NCBI GenBank assembly: GCA_964636705.1
Contig: CAZWUJ010000006.1
Coordinates: forward strand, 1 to 64,000
Reading direction: 5' to 3'
Source of the DNA: VXRJ01 sp964636705
GTDB lineage: Bacteria; Acidobacteriota; Vicinamibacteria; Vicinamibacterales; UBA8438
Length of the DNA: 64,000 bases
Shown: positions 28,764-37,310 of the stretch, piece after piece
Numbering within the stretch: the stretch's first letter is position 1
How the letters are laid out: each line of letters starts with the position of its first letter
Translations under genes and position numbers: made by a program
Notes under the pieces: generated by a model
What the model was told of the DNA's origin: nothing
The model's database searches: none
What the model saw: the letters and a program-made list of their open reading frames with translations, nothing else

Positions 28764-29996
28764 TCAGTCGGAGCGCCCGAGAGCATCGATCGGATCGAGA
28801 GCGGCGGCGCGCGCGGCAGGGTATAGCCCGAAGAAAAGTCCCACCAGGCCGGTCAGCGTGATCGCCAGCAACACCGACCACAGATGCACCGTCGCGGGAA
28901 CCGGGGCGAAGCGGTCGATCGCCAGCGCCGCCGCGGCGCCCAGCATGGTGCCGGCTACACCGCCGGCGAGGGCGAGTACGACCGACTCGGACAGCATCTG
29001 CCACATGACGTCCCGGCGGCGCGCCCCGAGAGCCTTGCGCAGGCCTATCTCCTTGGTCCGTTCCGACACCGCCATCAACATGATGTTCATGATGACGATG
29101 CCGGCGACCACCATCGCGAGGCCGACGACGCCCACGAGCACGGAAAAGATGCCGGTGGTTGCCTGCTGAAAGAGACCCAGAGCGGTGTCGGAGGTGATTA
29201 TGCCGAAGTTGTCTTCTTCGTCCGGCCGGAGCCGGCGCTCGATCCGGAGCGCAACCGTGGCCTCGCCGATCGCCGAGTCTATCCGGTTCGGATCGACCGG
29301 TTGCACGCGGATGCCGAGAGACGATCGGGTGCCGAACAGGCGCCGGTAGGCCCCCAGGGGAATGATCGCGAACTCATCCTGCGAGACGCCGAATGTGGAT
29401 CCCACCGGACGGCTGACGCCGACGACGCGGAACGGCACTCCCTGAATCCGGATCTCGCGGTCGATGGGGTCCAGGGTCTCGAACAGCCGCTCCGCCGTTT
29501 CCGCGCCGAGCACCGTCACGTTGCGCCGGCGCTGGACTTCCGTCGGCGTCATCAGGCGGCCGACATCCGCATTGAAGGTGGAGAAGTCTACGAACTCGTC
29601 GGTCACTCCCTGTATGGAAACCTGCTCCAGAAGCCGGTTGCGGTAACGCACTTCCCCGTTGCGCTGGGCCTGAACCATCACGGCATTGACGTCCGCGGCG
29701 AATCGGCGGATGGCGTCCGCGTCGTCCATCGTGATGAGCGGATTGCCCCGCGACCGTTCGAACTCCTCCTCGCTCCGGATGATGCCGCGCCGGTCGATCA
29801 TGAAGGCGTCCGCTCCCACTTCGGAGAGGATGACGTCGGTCACCTCGTCGGTAATCCCCTGGATGAGCGAGACGAGGGTGATGATCGACGAGATGGCGAC
29901 GATGTTGCCGAGAATCGTCAGGAAGGAGCGGAGCTTGTTGGCCCAGATCGCGCTCAGCGCGATCCTGACCATCTCACCGATCAGCGTCGGGCTCAT
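28764..29996 (-). CDS. ABC transporter permease, MacB/FtsX type (first copy)
   Basis: The product is 410 residues from the ATG at 29996, which overlaps the adaptor gene by 23 bp. The architecture matches the next gene: one N-terminal helix, a MacB-type extracytoplasmic domain and three C-terminal helices with SERTKEIGLRKALGARRRDV. The end reads YPAARAAALDPIDALGRSD. It is a diverged tandem paralogue, so the pair may form a heterodimer. No nucleotide-binding domain is fused or adjacent. Confidence 0.88.
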   Translation of the reverse strand: MSPTLIGEMVRIALSAIWANKLRSFLTILGNIVAISSIITLVSLIQGITDEVTDVILSEVGADAFMIDRRGIIRSEEEFERSRGNPLITMDDADAIRRFAADVNAVMVQAQRNGEVRYRNRLLEQVSIQGVTDEFVDFSTFNADVGRLMTPTEVQRRRNVTVLGAETAERLFETLDPIDREIRIQGVPFRVVGVSRPVGSTFGVSQDEFAIIPLGAYRRLFGTRSSLGIRVQPVDPNRIDSAIGEATVALRIERRLRPDEEDNFGIITSDTALGLFQQATTGIFSVLVGVVGLAMVVAGIVIMNIMLMAVSERTKEIGLRKALGARRRDVMWQMLSESVVLALAGGVAGTMLGAAAALAIDRFAPVPATVHLWSVLLAITLTGLVGLFFGLYPAARAAALDPIDALGRSD

Positions 29997-31317
29997 TCGC
30001 CTGCACCGGGTCGCCGTCTTCCAGGTTGCGCACGACCTCGAACGGCCCGGTGATGACTTCGTCCCCCTCGGCAAGGCCGCTCAACGCCTCGAAGTAGCGG
30101 TCGCCGGCAATGCCCGTTTCGACCGGCGTGAACACCGCACGCCCCTGGCGTACGGCGAAGACCCCTTCGAGCTCTTCCGTGTCGGTGGCGAAGCCGGCGG
30201 CCACGGGCTCGGCCTCCGCGTCGGTTGCCCAGGGGAAACGGATGCCGCCGCCCGGCTCGTCGCCGTCCGTCCGCCGGACGATGTTGCCCTGGGCATCGAT
30301 GTCCATCTCGCGCACCGTGGTCGACTGGATCGGCACGGCGATGGCCCCATCACGGGTTGCCGTGGTGATCTCCGCCGTGCAGGTGAACCCGGGACGGACG
30401 TTGGGGATGTTCTCGTTGAGCGTGACCACCACGAGGAAGTTGGTCGCGTCCTGCGTGGCGGCGCCGGCCTGCTGAATGGGACTGTTGCCAATCTCGGTCA
30501 CGGTGCCGGTCCAGACCTTGTCCGGTAGCGCGTCGATCGTGATTTCCGCCTGCTGACCCAGCTCGATGGACGGAATGTCGGTCTCGTCCACCTCGATCTC
30601 CGCCTCCAGCACCGAGAAGTCGGCGATCTCGAGGAGCACGGTGCCCGGGTTGTTCATCGTGCCGATCACCACCGTCTCGCCTTCATCGATGTTGCGGCGG
30701 GTGACGATGCCGTCGATCGGCGATGTGATCGTTACCTGCGTCAGGTCGTAGCGCGCACTCGCGAGGGCCGCATCTTCCTGGCGGATCCGTTCCATGGCCG
30801 CTTCCACTTCCACTTCCCGCTGGCGCAGCTCGGTCTCGCGCACCTGGACATCCGCCTCCGCCTGCTCGTACACCTCTCGCGCGACCAGCCGGAGATCCCA
30901 CAGTTCCGCCTGCCGATCCAGACTCTCGCGGGCGAGTCCCAGGTTGACGGTCGCGGTCTCGACCGCCACCTGCGCCTGGCGATACGCCGCACGGGTCGCT
31001 TCCAGGGCCGCCTCGCCCCGATTGACCAGTGCCTGCAGGTTTTCCGGGTCGATCTCCAGGAGGAACTGGCCGGCGGCGACCGCGTCTCCTTCTTCGACCG
31101 CGAGGCGCGTGACGCGCCCCATGGTGCTGGCCGACATCTCGACCAGCAACTGGGGCTGAATAGTGCCTGGCGCCGAAACAATCGCGGTGAGGCCGCGACG
31201 CTCGATCATCTCGACATCCACGTCCGGCGCGGTGCTCCTCCGGAACCAGAGGTTGGCGGCGACGAGCGCGGCGCCGACCACCACGATTGCGAGGCCGATC
31301 AGAATTCGCTTTTGCAT
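29974..31317 (-). CDS. HlyD/MacA-type periplasmic adaptor subunit
   Basis: The product is 447 residues from the ATG at 31317. A single N-terminal anchor helix (ILIGLAIVVVGAALVAANLWF) is followed by a lipoyl-like half-motif. A long coiled-coil hairpin spans about 100-210, then come the second lipoyl half (TITSPIDGIVTRRNIDEGE) and beta-barrel domains. MacA-type adaptors join an inner-membrane transporter to an outer-membrane channel. It heads the adaptor-permease-permease operon. No TolC-like gene or ABC ATPase is in the window. Confidence 0.9.
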   Translation of the reverse strand: MQKRILIGLAIVVVGAALVAANLWFRRSTAPDVDVEMIERRGLTAIVSAPGTIQPQLLVEMSASTMGRVTRLAVEEGDAVAAGQFLLEIDPENLQALVNRGEAALEATRAAYRQAQVAVETATVNLGLARESLDRQAELWDLRLVAREVYEQAEADVQVRETELRQREVEVEAAMERIRQEDAALASARYDLTQVTITSPIDGIVTRRNIDEGETVVIGTMNNPGTVLLEIADFSVLEAEIEVDETDIPSIELGQQAEITIDALPDKVWTGTVTEIGNSPIQQAGAATQDATNFLVVVTLNENIPNVRPGFTCTAEITTATRDGAIAVPIQSTTVREMDIDAQGNIVRRTDGDEPGGGIRFPWATDAEAEPVAAGFATDTEELEGVFAVRQGRAVFTPVETGIAGDRYFEALSGLAEGDEVITGPFEVVRNLEDGDPVQANEPDADR

Positions 31318-31440
31318 CCCAAACCAATAATTGTACTGCCTCTGGGCCGCCGTCCATCGGACGGTGGCGGTCTGTCTGATAGATACGCCACTCCGGGACG
31401 GGTTGTTCCCGATCATCCTGCCCGCCCGTTGCGCCGGCGT

Positions 31441-32166
31441 TCAGAAACCGATGCTGGTCCGGACCGTCGCGAACGCCACGGCTAGGGCCGCCTGCAGGGC
31501 GTAGAGCGTCGCCGCGATGCCGGCGGTTCCACGCTTCCAGAGGACGCCGAGTCCGATCGCGAGCACCATCAACCACCAGACATGAACCAGGTCGATGGCG
31601 CTCAGCAGGTTGAGGAGGAACGTTCCGGTTTCGAGCATCGGTGCGAACGCCGCGAGCGTGGTGGGGGAATCGACCGCCTCCCGGAAATAGTTGAGCGGCG
31701 CCGCGAACCACTGCGTCACGACGAAGATGACCCCCGCATGAACGACCACGGCGAACGTTTGCTGAAAGGTAGCGCGCGGGCCGACCAGGCCGTAACCGGC
31801 GATGTACAGGACTCCCGCCAGGATCAGGCAGCCGACTGGCACGCTGATGAGCATCGAGACCCCGGTGTAGAGCGGCGTCATCTGCATCTGCCGTTCCATC
31901 TGCACGTAGATCTCGTCGGTCACGTCGACGCCGAATGCCTCCATGGAGGCGACTTGTTGATCGAGAATGCCGCGCTGGATGACGTCGGTGCTCACGAGCG
32001 TGGTGGTCACCAGGGTGAACAGGCCGACGCTGAGAACGAGGATGCCTACCCAACGGGGGTCGGCGGCCACCCGTTCGAAGGTGGTCTGCGGAGAGAAGAC
32101 CACACCGAAGAACCGCGCTGCCAGCCCGATTTGCGCCGTACTGGTCTCTTCCGTACCGGATTCCAC
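31441..32166 (-). CDS. Yip1-domain integral membrane protein
   Basis: The product is about 241 residues with five or six hydrophobic helices. The region around AARFFGVVFSPQTTFERVAADPRW resembles the start of Yip1/DUF1282 proteins. The GTG at 32166 is chosen for a GGAGG site 7 bp upstream; the much longer open frame upstream is antisense to the arginine decarboxylase gene and is not coding. It lies upstream of the exporter genes on the same strand, with 123 bp between. A TATAGT box at 32201-32206 could be its -10. Function unknown. Confidence 0.72.
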   Translation of the reverse strand: MESGTEETSTAQIGLAARFFGVVFSPQTTFERVAADPRWVGILVLSVGLFTLVTTTLVSTDVIQRGILDQQVASMEAFGVDVTDEIYVQMERQMQMTPLYTGVSMLISVPVGCLILAGVLYIAGYGLVGPRATFQQTFAVVVHAGVIFVVTQWFAAPLNYFREAVDSPTTLAAFAPMLETGTFLLNLLSAIDLVHVWWLMVLAIGLGVLWKRGTAGIAATLYALQAALAVAFATVRTSIGF

Positions 32167-32218
32167 TGGCTGGCCTCCCTCGACGCCGGCCCGGAGGCTC
32201 ACTATACCGCCCGTTGCC

Positions 32219-32248
32219 TTGACTCGCCACGACCGGCCGCCATAGCAT
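32219..32248 (+). promoter_or_regulatory. Sigma-70-type promoter of the arginine decarboxylase gene
   Basis: TTGACT (32219-32224) and TAGCAT (32243-32248) have an 18-bp spacer, 45 bp before the ATG. It overlaps a possible divergent promoter for the Yip1 gene. Confidence 0.48.
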
Positions 32249-32292
32249 TCGGCGTTTTTCGGCCGGGCCTGTTCGCCGGCCGCTGACAAGAA

Positions 32293-32844
32293 ATGTTGGG
32301 CTTCGTCCCGCGGGAGATCTTCTTCACCAAGGGCGCCGGCACGCACCGGGAGAAGCTCACGTCTTTCGAGGCGGCGCTCCGGACGGCGGGCATTGCGGCC
32401 TGCAACCTGGTGCGCGTATCGAGCATCTTTCCGCCCGGCTGCAAGATCATCTCGCGCGCGGAAGGAATGAAGCGGCTGCAGCCGGGGCAGGTTACGTTCG
32501 TCGTGATGTCGGAAGCGGCGACCCGCGAGCCGCACCGGCGAATCGCCGCCACGATCGGCGTTGCGATCCCGCGCGACAAGACGCTGTACGGCTACCTGTC
32601 GGAACATCACAGCCATGGCGAGGACGCCTCCCAGGCCGGCGATTACGCCGAGGATCTGGCCGCGGAGATGCTCGCCACCACCCTCGGATTGAAGTTCGAT
32701 CAGGAGAAGAGCTGGGACGAGAACAAGGAAGTCTGGCGCCTGTCCGACAAGATCGTTCGCACCAGGAATATTACGCAGGCCGCGGTCGGCAACCGGGAAG
32801 GGCTCTGGACCACGGTGGTCGCCGCCGCCGTGCTGGTCGGCTGA
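32293..32844 (+). CDS. pdaD: Pyruvoyl-dependent arginine decarboxylase
   Basis: This enzyme decarboxylates arginine to agmatine for polyamine synthesis, using a pyruvoyl group formed by self-cleavage. The product is 183 residues, the family length. The self-processing site is the Ser43-Ser44 pair in NLVRVSSIFPPGC. The N-terminal motif VPREIFFTKGAGTHREKLTSFEAAL and GYLSEHHSHGE are diagnostic. No clear ribosome-binding site precedes the ATG. It sits 89 bp before pilB, and no other polyamine gene is nearby. Confidence 0.93.
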   Translation: MLGFVPREIFFTKGAGTHREKLTSFEAALRTAGIAACNLVRVSSIFPPGCKIISRAEGMKRLQPGQVTFVVMSEAATREPHRRIAATIGVAIPRDKTLYGYLSEHHSHGEDASQAGDYAEDLAAEMLATTLGLKFDQEKSWDENKEVWRLSDKIVRTRNITQAAVGNREGLWTTVVAAAVLVG

Positions 32845-32854
32845 CCTTCGGGAC

Positions 32855-32883
32855 TTGACCCGTGCGCCGTCTGCGGATAGCCT
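32855..32883 (+). promoter_or_regulatory. Possible promoter of pilBTC
   Basis: TTGACC (32855-32860) is a good -35, and TAGCCT (32878-32883), 17 bp later, is a poor -10. A small hairpin TGAAGG/CCTTCA follows at 32883-32902. Confidence 0.3.
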
Positions 32884-32933
32884 GAAGGAACTGCTGCCTT
32901 CAAACCCCCACCCTGAAGGTTCCTGGCAGTTTC

Positions 32934-34526
32934 TTGCCCGAGCGCTCCGCCCCCTCGGCGCCTGAAGGAGACCCGACGCTTGCGCTGAGCGCTCGCTACG
33001 GCCTGCCCTCGATCGACCTCGCGCGATTCGAGATCGAGCCCGGGGTTGTCGAGCTGATCTCCCCCGAGACGGCGAGGCGATACCAGGTTGTGCCGATCCA
33101 CCGTGCCGGCTCGACCCTGACGGTCGCGATGTCCGACCCGCGCAACGTCGCGGCGCTCGATGACCTCGCCTTTCTGACCAGTTGCCGGCTGGCGCCGGTC
33201 GTCGCATCGCCCCGGGCCATGGAGGCGGCGCTCGCCCGCTACTACGGTCCGGAAGCCGTGTCGCGCGAGCCGGAGCGCGAGGCGGCGCGGGAGCCGGCGC
33301 CGGGCAACGAGTCGGAAGGCGCCGGGACAGCGGCGCCCCGCGAGGAGCCCCCGGCGGTTCGCCTCGTGGACGAATTGATTGCATCCGCGATCGATCGCGG
33401 CGCGAGCGACATCCATGTCGAGCCGTACGACGGCGAGTTCCGCATCAGGTTCCGGATCGACGGTGTCCTGCACCCGGTTGTGGCGCCGGGCGTCGGTCTG
33501 CGCGACGCGATCGTTTCCCGCCTCAAGGTGATGGCGAGGCTCGACATCGCCGAGAAGCGGCTGCCGCAGGACGGCCGGATCCGGTTGCGCCACCGGGGGG
33601 GCGCCGATCACGGAACGCCACGTACGATCGACCTGCGCGTTTCCAGCCTGCCGACGCTCTTCGGCGAGAAGATCGTGCTGCGGATCCTCGACCGGGCTCG
33701 GCTGCAGCGCGACATGACCCAACTCGGCTTCGAAGAGCGTTCGCTCCACCGTTTCGAGGCGAGCATCCGGAAACCGTGGGGCATGGTGCTCGCAACGGGG
33801 CCGACCGGAAGCGGTAAGACCAGCACGCTCTACTCCGCGATGGCGAGGCTCAACACACCCGACGTGAACATCATGACGGTCGAGGATCCGGTCGAGTTCA
33901 ACATCAACGGCGTCAATCAGTTGCTGGTCCGTGAAGGAATCGGCCTGAGCTTTGCCGCGGCGCTGAGAGCCTTCCTCCGGCAGGACCCCAACGTGATCCT
34001 GGTGGGAGAAATCCGCGACGGCGAGACGGCCGCCATCGCGGTACGGGCGGCGCTGACCGGCCACCTGGTGCTGTCTACGCTCCATACGAACGACGCGCCG
34101 GGGGCGATCCACCGCCTCCTGGACATGGGAATCGAGCCGTTCCTCGTAGCCGCTTCCGTCCATCTGATCTGCGCGCAACGCCTCGTCCGGCGCATCTGCG
34201 GAGAGTGCGCGGAGGCCGCCCCGGTCGGCCCGCCGGTGCTGGCCGAGCTGGGCTTCGGCGCCGGCCGGGCAGCGGCCGTGGTGCCGCGTGCCGGGAAGGG
34301 GTGTGACGCCTGCGGCGGAACCGGCTACCGCGGGCGAATCGGTCTGTACGAGGTGATGGAACTGAACGATGCGCTACGGGAATTGATTCTCGCCGGGGCG
34401 CCCGCGCGCGCCCTGCGCGAGGCGGCGGTGTCCGCAGGGATGGTGACGTTGCGGGAGAGCGGTCTGCAGAAGATCGCCGACGGCCTCACGACCATCGACG
34501 AAGTGCGGCGCGAGACGCTGGTGTAA
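32934..34526 (+). CDS. pilB: Type IV pilus extension ATPase PilB (short N terminus)
   Basis: PilB is the hexameric ATPase that drives pilus extension. The product is 530 residues. Residues 18-105 match only the second half of the usual MshEN/T2SSE_N domain, followed by a charged linker. The ATPase core has Walker A GPTGSGKT (289-296), LVGEIRDGETA and HLVLSTLHTNDAPGAIHRLLDMG. A tetracysteine zinc site (CGEC and CDAC) is near the C terminus. The TTG at 32934 lacks a good ribosome-binding site and an in-frame stop lies at 32883, so a full MshEN domain cannot be encoded upstream. pilT follows after 13 bp. Confidence 0.92.
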   Translation: MPERSAPSAPEGDPTLALSARYGLPSIDLARFEIEPGVVELISPETARRYQVVPIHRAGSTLTVAMSDPRNVAALDDLAFLTSCRLAPVVASPRAMEAALARYYGPEAVSREPEREAAREPAPGNESEGAGTAAPREEPPAVRLVDELIASAIDRGASDIHVEPYDGEFRIRFRIDGVLHPVVAPGVGLRDAIVSRLKVMARLDIAEKRLPQDGRIRLRHRGGADHGTPRTIDLRVSSLPTLFGEKIVLRILDRARLQRDMTQLGFEERSLHRFEASIRKPWGMVLATGPTGSGKTSTLYSAMARLNTPDVNIMTVEDPVEFNINGVNQLLVREGIGLSFAAALRAFLRQDPNVILVGEIRDGETAAIAVRAALTGHLVLSTLHTNDAPGAIHRLLDMGIEPFLVAASVHLICAQRLVRRICGECAEAAPVGPPVLAELGFGAGRAAAVVPRAGKGCDACGGTGYRGRIGLYEVMELNDALRELILAGAPARALREAAVSAGMVTLRESGLQKIADGLTTIDEVRRETLV

Positions 34527-34539
34527 CGGGGGGTTAGTG

Positions 34540-35631
34540 ATGGAGTCGACGCTGGCCGGATTGCTGCAGCGCGCCGCCGCCCAGAGCGGTTCGGACCTCC
34601 ACCTGACGGCAGGGACGCCGCCGCGGATCCGGGTGCAGGGTGAGCTCCGGGCGCTGGACGACCTCGGGCCGTTGAGTCCCGGCGACGTCGAGCGGTTGGT
34701 CTACAGCGGGCTGACCCAGGCCCAGCGGCATGCCTTCGAGACGGCCCCGGATCTCGACTATGCCCTTCCCGGCAGCGCACAGGCCGCCGGCGGCCCCCGC
34801 GTCCGCGCCAACATCTACCGCCAGCGGGGTTGCGTGGCGGGAGTCTACCGGCTGATCCCGGATCGGATTCCGGACTTCGCGACGCTCGGGCTGCCGCCCG
34901 CGGTGGTGGATCTGTCCGATCGGCCCCACGGCCTGGTGCTGGTCACCGGGCCTACCGGCAGCGGAAAGACCACCACGCTCGCCGCGATGATCGATCGAAT
35001 CAACCGGGCTCGACCGGGCCACATCCTGACGATCGAGGATCCCATCGAGTACATCCATCCGCACCGCCGCTCGGTGGTGACGCAGCGTGAGGTGCACGCC
35101 GACACGGCCAGTTTTGCGTCCGCCCTTCGGGCCGCCCTGCGAGAGGATCCCGACGTGGTCCTGATCGGCGAGATGCGCGACCTCGAGACCGCCGAGGCGG
35201 CACTCCGGATTGCCGAGACGGGGCACCTCACGCTGGCCACGCTGCACACCGGCTCGGCGGTGCAGGCGGTCAGTCGCATCGTCGATCTCTACCCGGCCCA
35301 CCGGCAGGGCGTGGTGCGGACACAACTCTGCCAGGTGCTGGAAGGCGTGGTGTGTCAGCGTCTCGTGCCGGCTGCAAGCGGCGCGGGACGCTTGTGCGCG
35401 GCGGAAGTGTTGATCGCGACACCGGCCATCCGGAACCTGATTCGCGAAGACCGGCTTCACCAGGCGTACTCGACGATGCAGACCGCGGGGGCGGCGGCGG
35501 GCATGCAGACGATGACCCAGGCGCTGGTGTCGCACTGCCGCCGTGGGGCGATCAGCCGTGACGCGGCACTGCTCCATGCGCCTAACCCCGAGGAGTTGAT
35601 GACGCTGCTCGAGCGGAGGCGCCCGCGTTGA
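34540..35631 (+). CDS. pilT: Type IV pilus retraction ATPase PilT
   Basis: PilT powers pilus retraction for twitching and DNA uptake. The product is 363 residues, the usual length. Walker A is GPTGSGKTTT, Walker B is VVLIGEMRDLET, and the PilT hallmark AIRNLIRE is near residue 290. The ATG at 34540 is chosen over the GTG at 34537 because a G-run lies 6 bp upstream. The stop overlaps the start of pilC (TTGA). Confidence 0.95.
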   Translation: MESTLAGLLQRAAAQSGSDLHLTAGTPPRIRVQGELRALDDLGPLSPGDVERLVYSGLTQAQRHAFETAPDLDYALPGSAQAAGGPRVRANIYRQRGCVAGVYRLIPDRIPDFATLGLPPAVVDLSDRPHGLVLVTGPTGSGKTTTLAAMIDRINRARPGHILTIEDPIEYIHPHRRSVVTQREVHADTASFASALRAALREDPDVVLIGEMRDLETAEAALRIAETGHLTLATLHTGSAVQAVSRIVDLYPAHRQGVVRTQLCQVLEGVVCQRLVPAASGAGRLCAAEVLIATPAIRNLIREDRLHQAYSTMQTAGAAAGMQTMTQALVSHCRRGAISRDAALLHAPNPEELMTLLERRRPR

Positions 35632-36692
35632 GGATTGGGTGGCCGCACCGACGCACGGTCTCCACCACGAGCCTTGCGATCGCCACGCGCCAGCTTGCCG
35701 TCATGCTGGGCGCCGGTGTCCCGCTCGTGCAGTGCCTCGACCTCCTCGGCGTGCAGGAGAGCGATCCGATTCTCGCCGAGGCGCTCGTCGACTTGCGCGA
35801 CAGTGTCGAAGGTGGAGCGTCGTTTGCCGCCGCGCTCGCCGCGCGTCCCCGGATCTTCGACGAGCTGTACGTCGGCATGGCGGCGGCCGGCGAAGCCGGA
35901 GGCGTGTTGCATGCCATGTTGGTACGCTTGGCCGACTGCATCGAGAAGTCGGTTGCCCTCAGGGGCCAGGTGCGCGCGGCGATGATGTACCCGATCGCCG
36001 TTCTGGTGATCGCGGCGGCGGTCGTTGGCGTCATACTCTGGAAGGTCATCCCGACCTTCGCCGAGCTGTTCGACGGGCTGGGCGCCGTGCTGCCGTTGCC
36101 TACTCGCGCCGTGATCGCGGCGAGCGAAGCGCTGCCCGTCGTCGCGCCCGCCCTGGTGCTCATCGTCGCGGGCGCAACCTGGACGGGCAGGCGTTGGTAC
36201 GCCACGCCGCGCGGCCGCCGCGCGCTCGACGGAGCAGGACTGCGCCTGCCCGTCATCGGTCCGCTGCTTCGCAAGCTGGCCGTCGCTCGCTTCTGCCGGA
36301 CTCTCGCGACGCTGCTCGGCGCCGGGGTGCCGATCCTGGATGGCCTCTCCATCACGGCCGGCGCCGCGGGCAACGCGGTCGTCGCGGACGCCGTGCGGAA
36401 GACGCGCGGGGCGATAGAGCAGGGATCGCCGGTCGCCGCACCGCTCCGCGACACCGGCGTGTTTCCGCCCATGGTGACCCAGATGGTGGGCGTGGGCGAG
36501 GCAACGGGCGCGCTCGACGCCCTTCTCTCGAAGGTGGCGGACTTCTACGAGGCAGAGGTGGAGCGCGACGTCACCGGCCTGACGTCCCTCCTCGAACCGG
36601 TGCTGATCGCGGTCATGGGCGTGATCGTCGGCGGCATCGTCATCGCCATGTATCTGCCGGTCTTCGATCTGATCAGCCGGCTGGCGGGCTAA
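35628..36692 (+). CDS. pilC: Type IV pilus inner-membrane protein PilC (short N terminus)
   Basis: PilC is the platform protein that couples PilB and PilT to the pilus. The product is 354 residues with two T2SF repeats: TRQLAVMLGAGVPLVQCLDLL near residue 20 and CRTLATLLGAGVPILDGLSI near 225. Three transmembrane helices are visible. It lacks the roughly 50-residue N-terminal segment that usually precedes the first T2SF domain. The TTG start overlaps the pilT stop, and the upstream frame is occupied by pilT. It ends 2 bp from the convergent rplQ. Confidence 0.92.
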   Translation: MRIGWPHRRTVSTTSLAIATRQLAVMLGAGVPLVQCLDLLGVQESDPILAEALVDLRDSVEGGASFAAALAARPRIFDELYVGMAAAGEAGGVLHAMLVRLADCIEKSVALRGQVRAAMMYPIAVLVIAAAVVGVILWKVIPTFAELFDGLGAVLPLPTRAVIAASEALPVVAPALVLIVAGATWTGRRWYATPRGRRALDGAGLRLPVIGPLLRKLAVARFCRTLATLLGAGVPILDGLSITAGAAGNAVVADAVRKTRGAIEQGSPVAAPLRDTGVFPPMVTQMVGVGEATGALDALLSKVADFYEAEVERDVTGLTSLLEPVLIAVMGVIVGGIVIAMYLPVFDLISRLAG

Positions 36693-36694
36693 AG

Positions 36695-37267
36695 CTAAAT
36701 CTTCTTGCGGGTCCGCTTCGTCTGCGCCCTGGCGCCGCCTTCGCGGCCGGAAGCCCCCGCTTCTCCCGCGTCCCGGCCGCGGAGGCGGCGCGCGACACGG
36801 CGCAGGCGCCCGCCGCCCTCCTCGGACGACGCGGCTTCCTTCTTCTGATCGTCTCCCTGCGGCTCGTCCTGTTCCGGGTCGTACTCGCTGCCGATCAGCT
36901 CGATCTGCGCGACCTCGGCGTCGTCCCCCACGCGGCGCCCGACGCGCAACACGCGGGTGTAGCCGCCGGGACGCTCGGCGAAACGGGGCGCGAGCGATTC
37001 GAACAGCTTGGCCGCCACCTCGGTGTCGGCGACGTCGCGCCGGACCAGGCGCCGGGCATGAATCGCGCGAGGCGTATTCGCGCCGTCGGCCAGCCCCCGC
37101 TTGGCCACCGTAATCAGCCGCTCGACGAACGGCCGCAACTCCTTTGCCTTGGCCACCGTCGTGGTGATCCGCTCATGGCGCAGCAGCGCCGTCGCCTGGT
37201 TGCGGAGCAGGGCGATCCGGTGCTCCGTCACCCGGCCCAGTTTCCGGTGTGCGACACGATGACGCAT
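36695..37267 (-). CDS. rplQ: 50S ribosomal protein L17 with long C-terminal tail
   Basis: L17 is a 50S protein near the exit tunnel rim. The product is 190 residues against the usual 115-130. The core starts MRHRVAHRKLGRVTEHRIALLRNQATALL and ends near residue 125 (AQIELIGSEY). The extra ~65 residues are acidic first (EQDEPQGDDQKKE) and then strongly basic (RLRRVARRLRGR to KRTRKKI). It is the last gene of the str-S10-spc-alpha array, 43 bp after rpoA. No terminator hairpin is visible before the convergent pilC. Confidence 0.95.
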   Translation of the reverse strand: MRHRVAHRKLGRVTEHRIALLRNQATALLRHERITTTVAKAKELRPFVERLITVAKRGLADGANTPRAIHARRLVRRDVADTEVAAKLFESLAPRFAERPGGYTRVLRVGRRVGDDAEVAQIELIGSEYDPEQDEPQGDDQKKEAASSEEGGGRLRRVARRLRGRDAGEAGASGREGGARAQTKRTRKKI

Positions 37268-37310
37268 GGTCTGCTGACTCCTGCTCCCCTGCCAGGCGCA
37301 ACCGCCACCC

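Noticed and set aside
32167..33384. Upstream extension of the Yip1 open frame to 33384
   Set aside because: It is antisense to pdaD and pilB, has no family similarity, and a GTG with a good ribosome-binding site exists at 32166.
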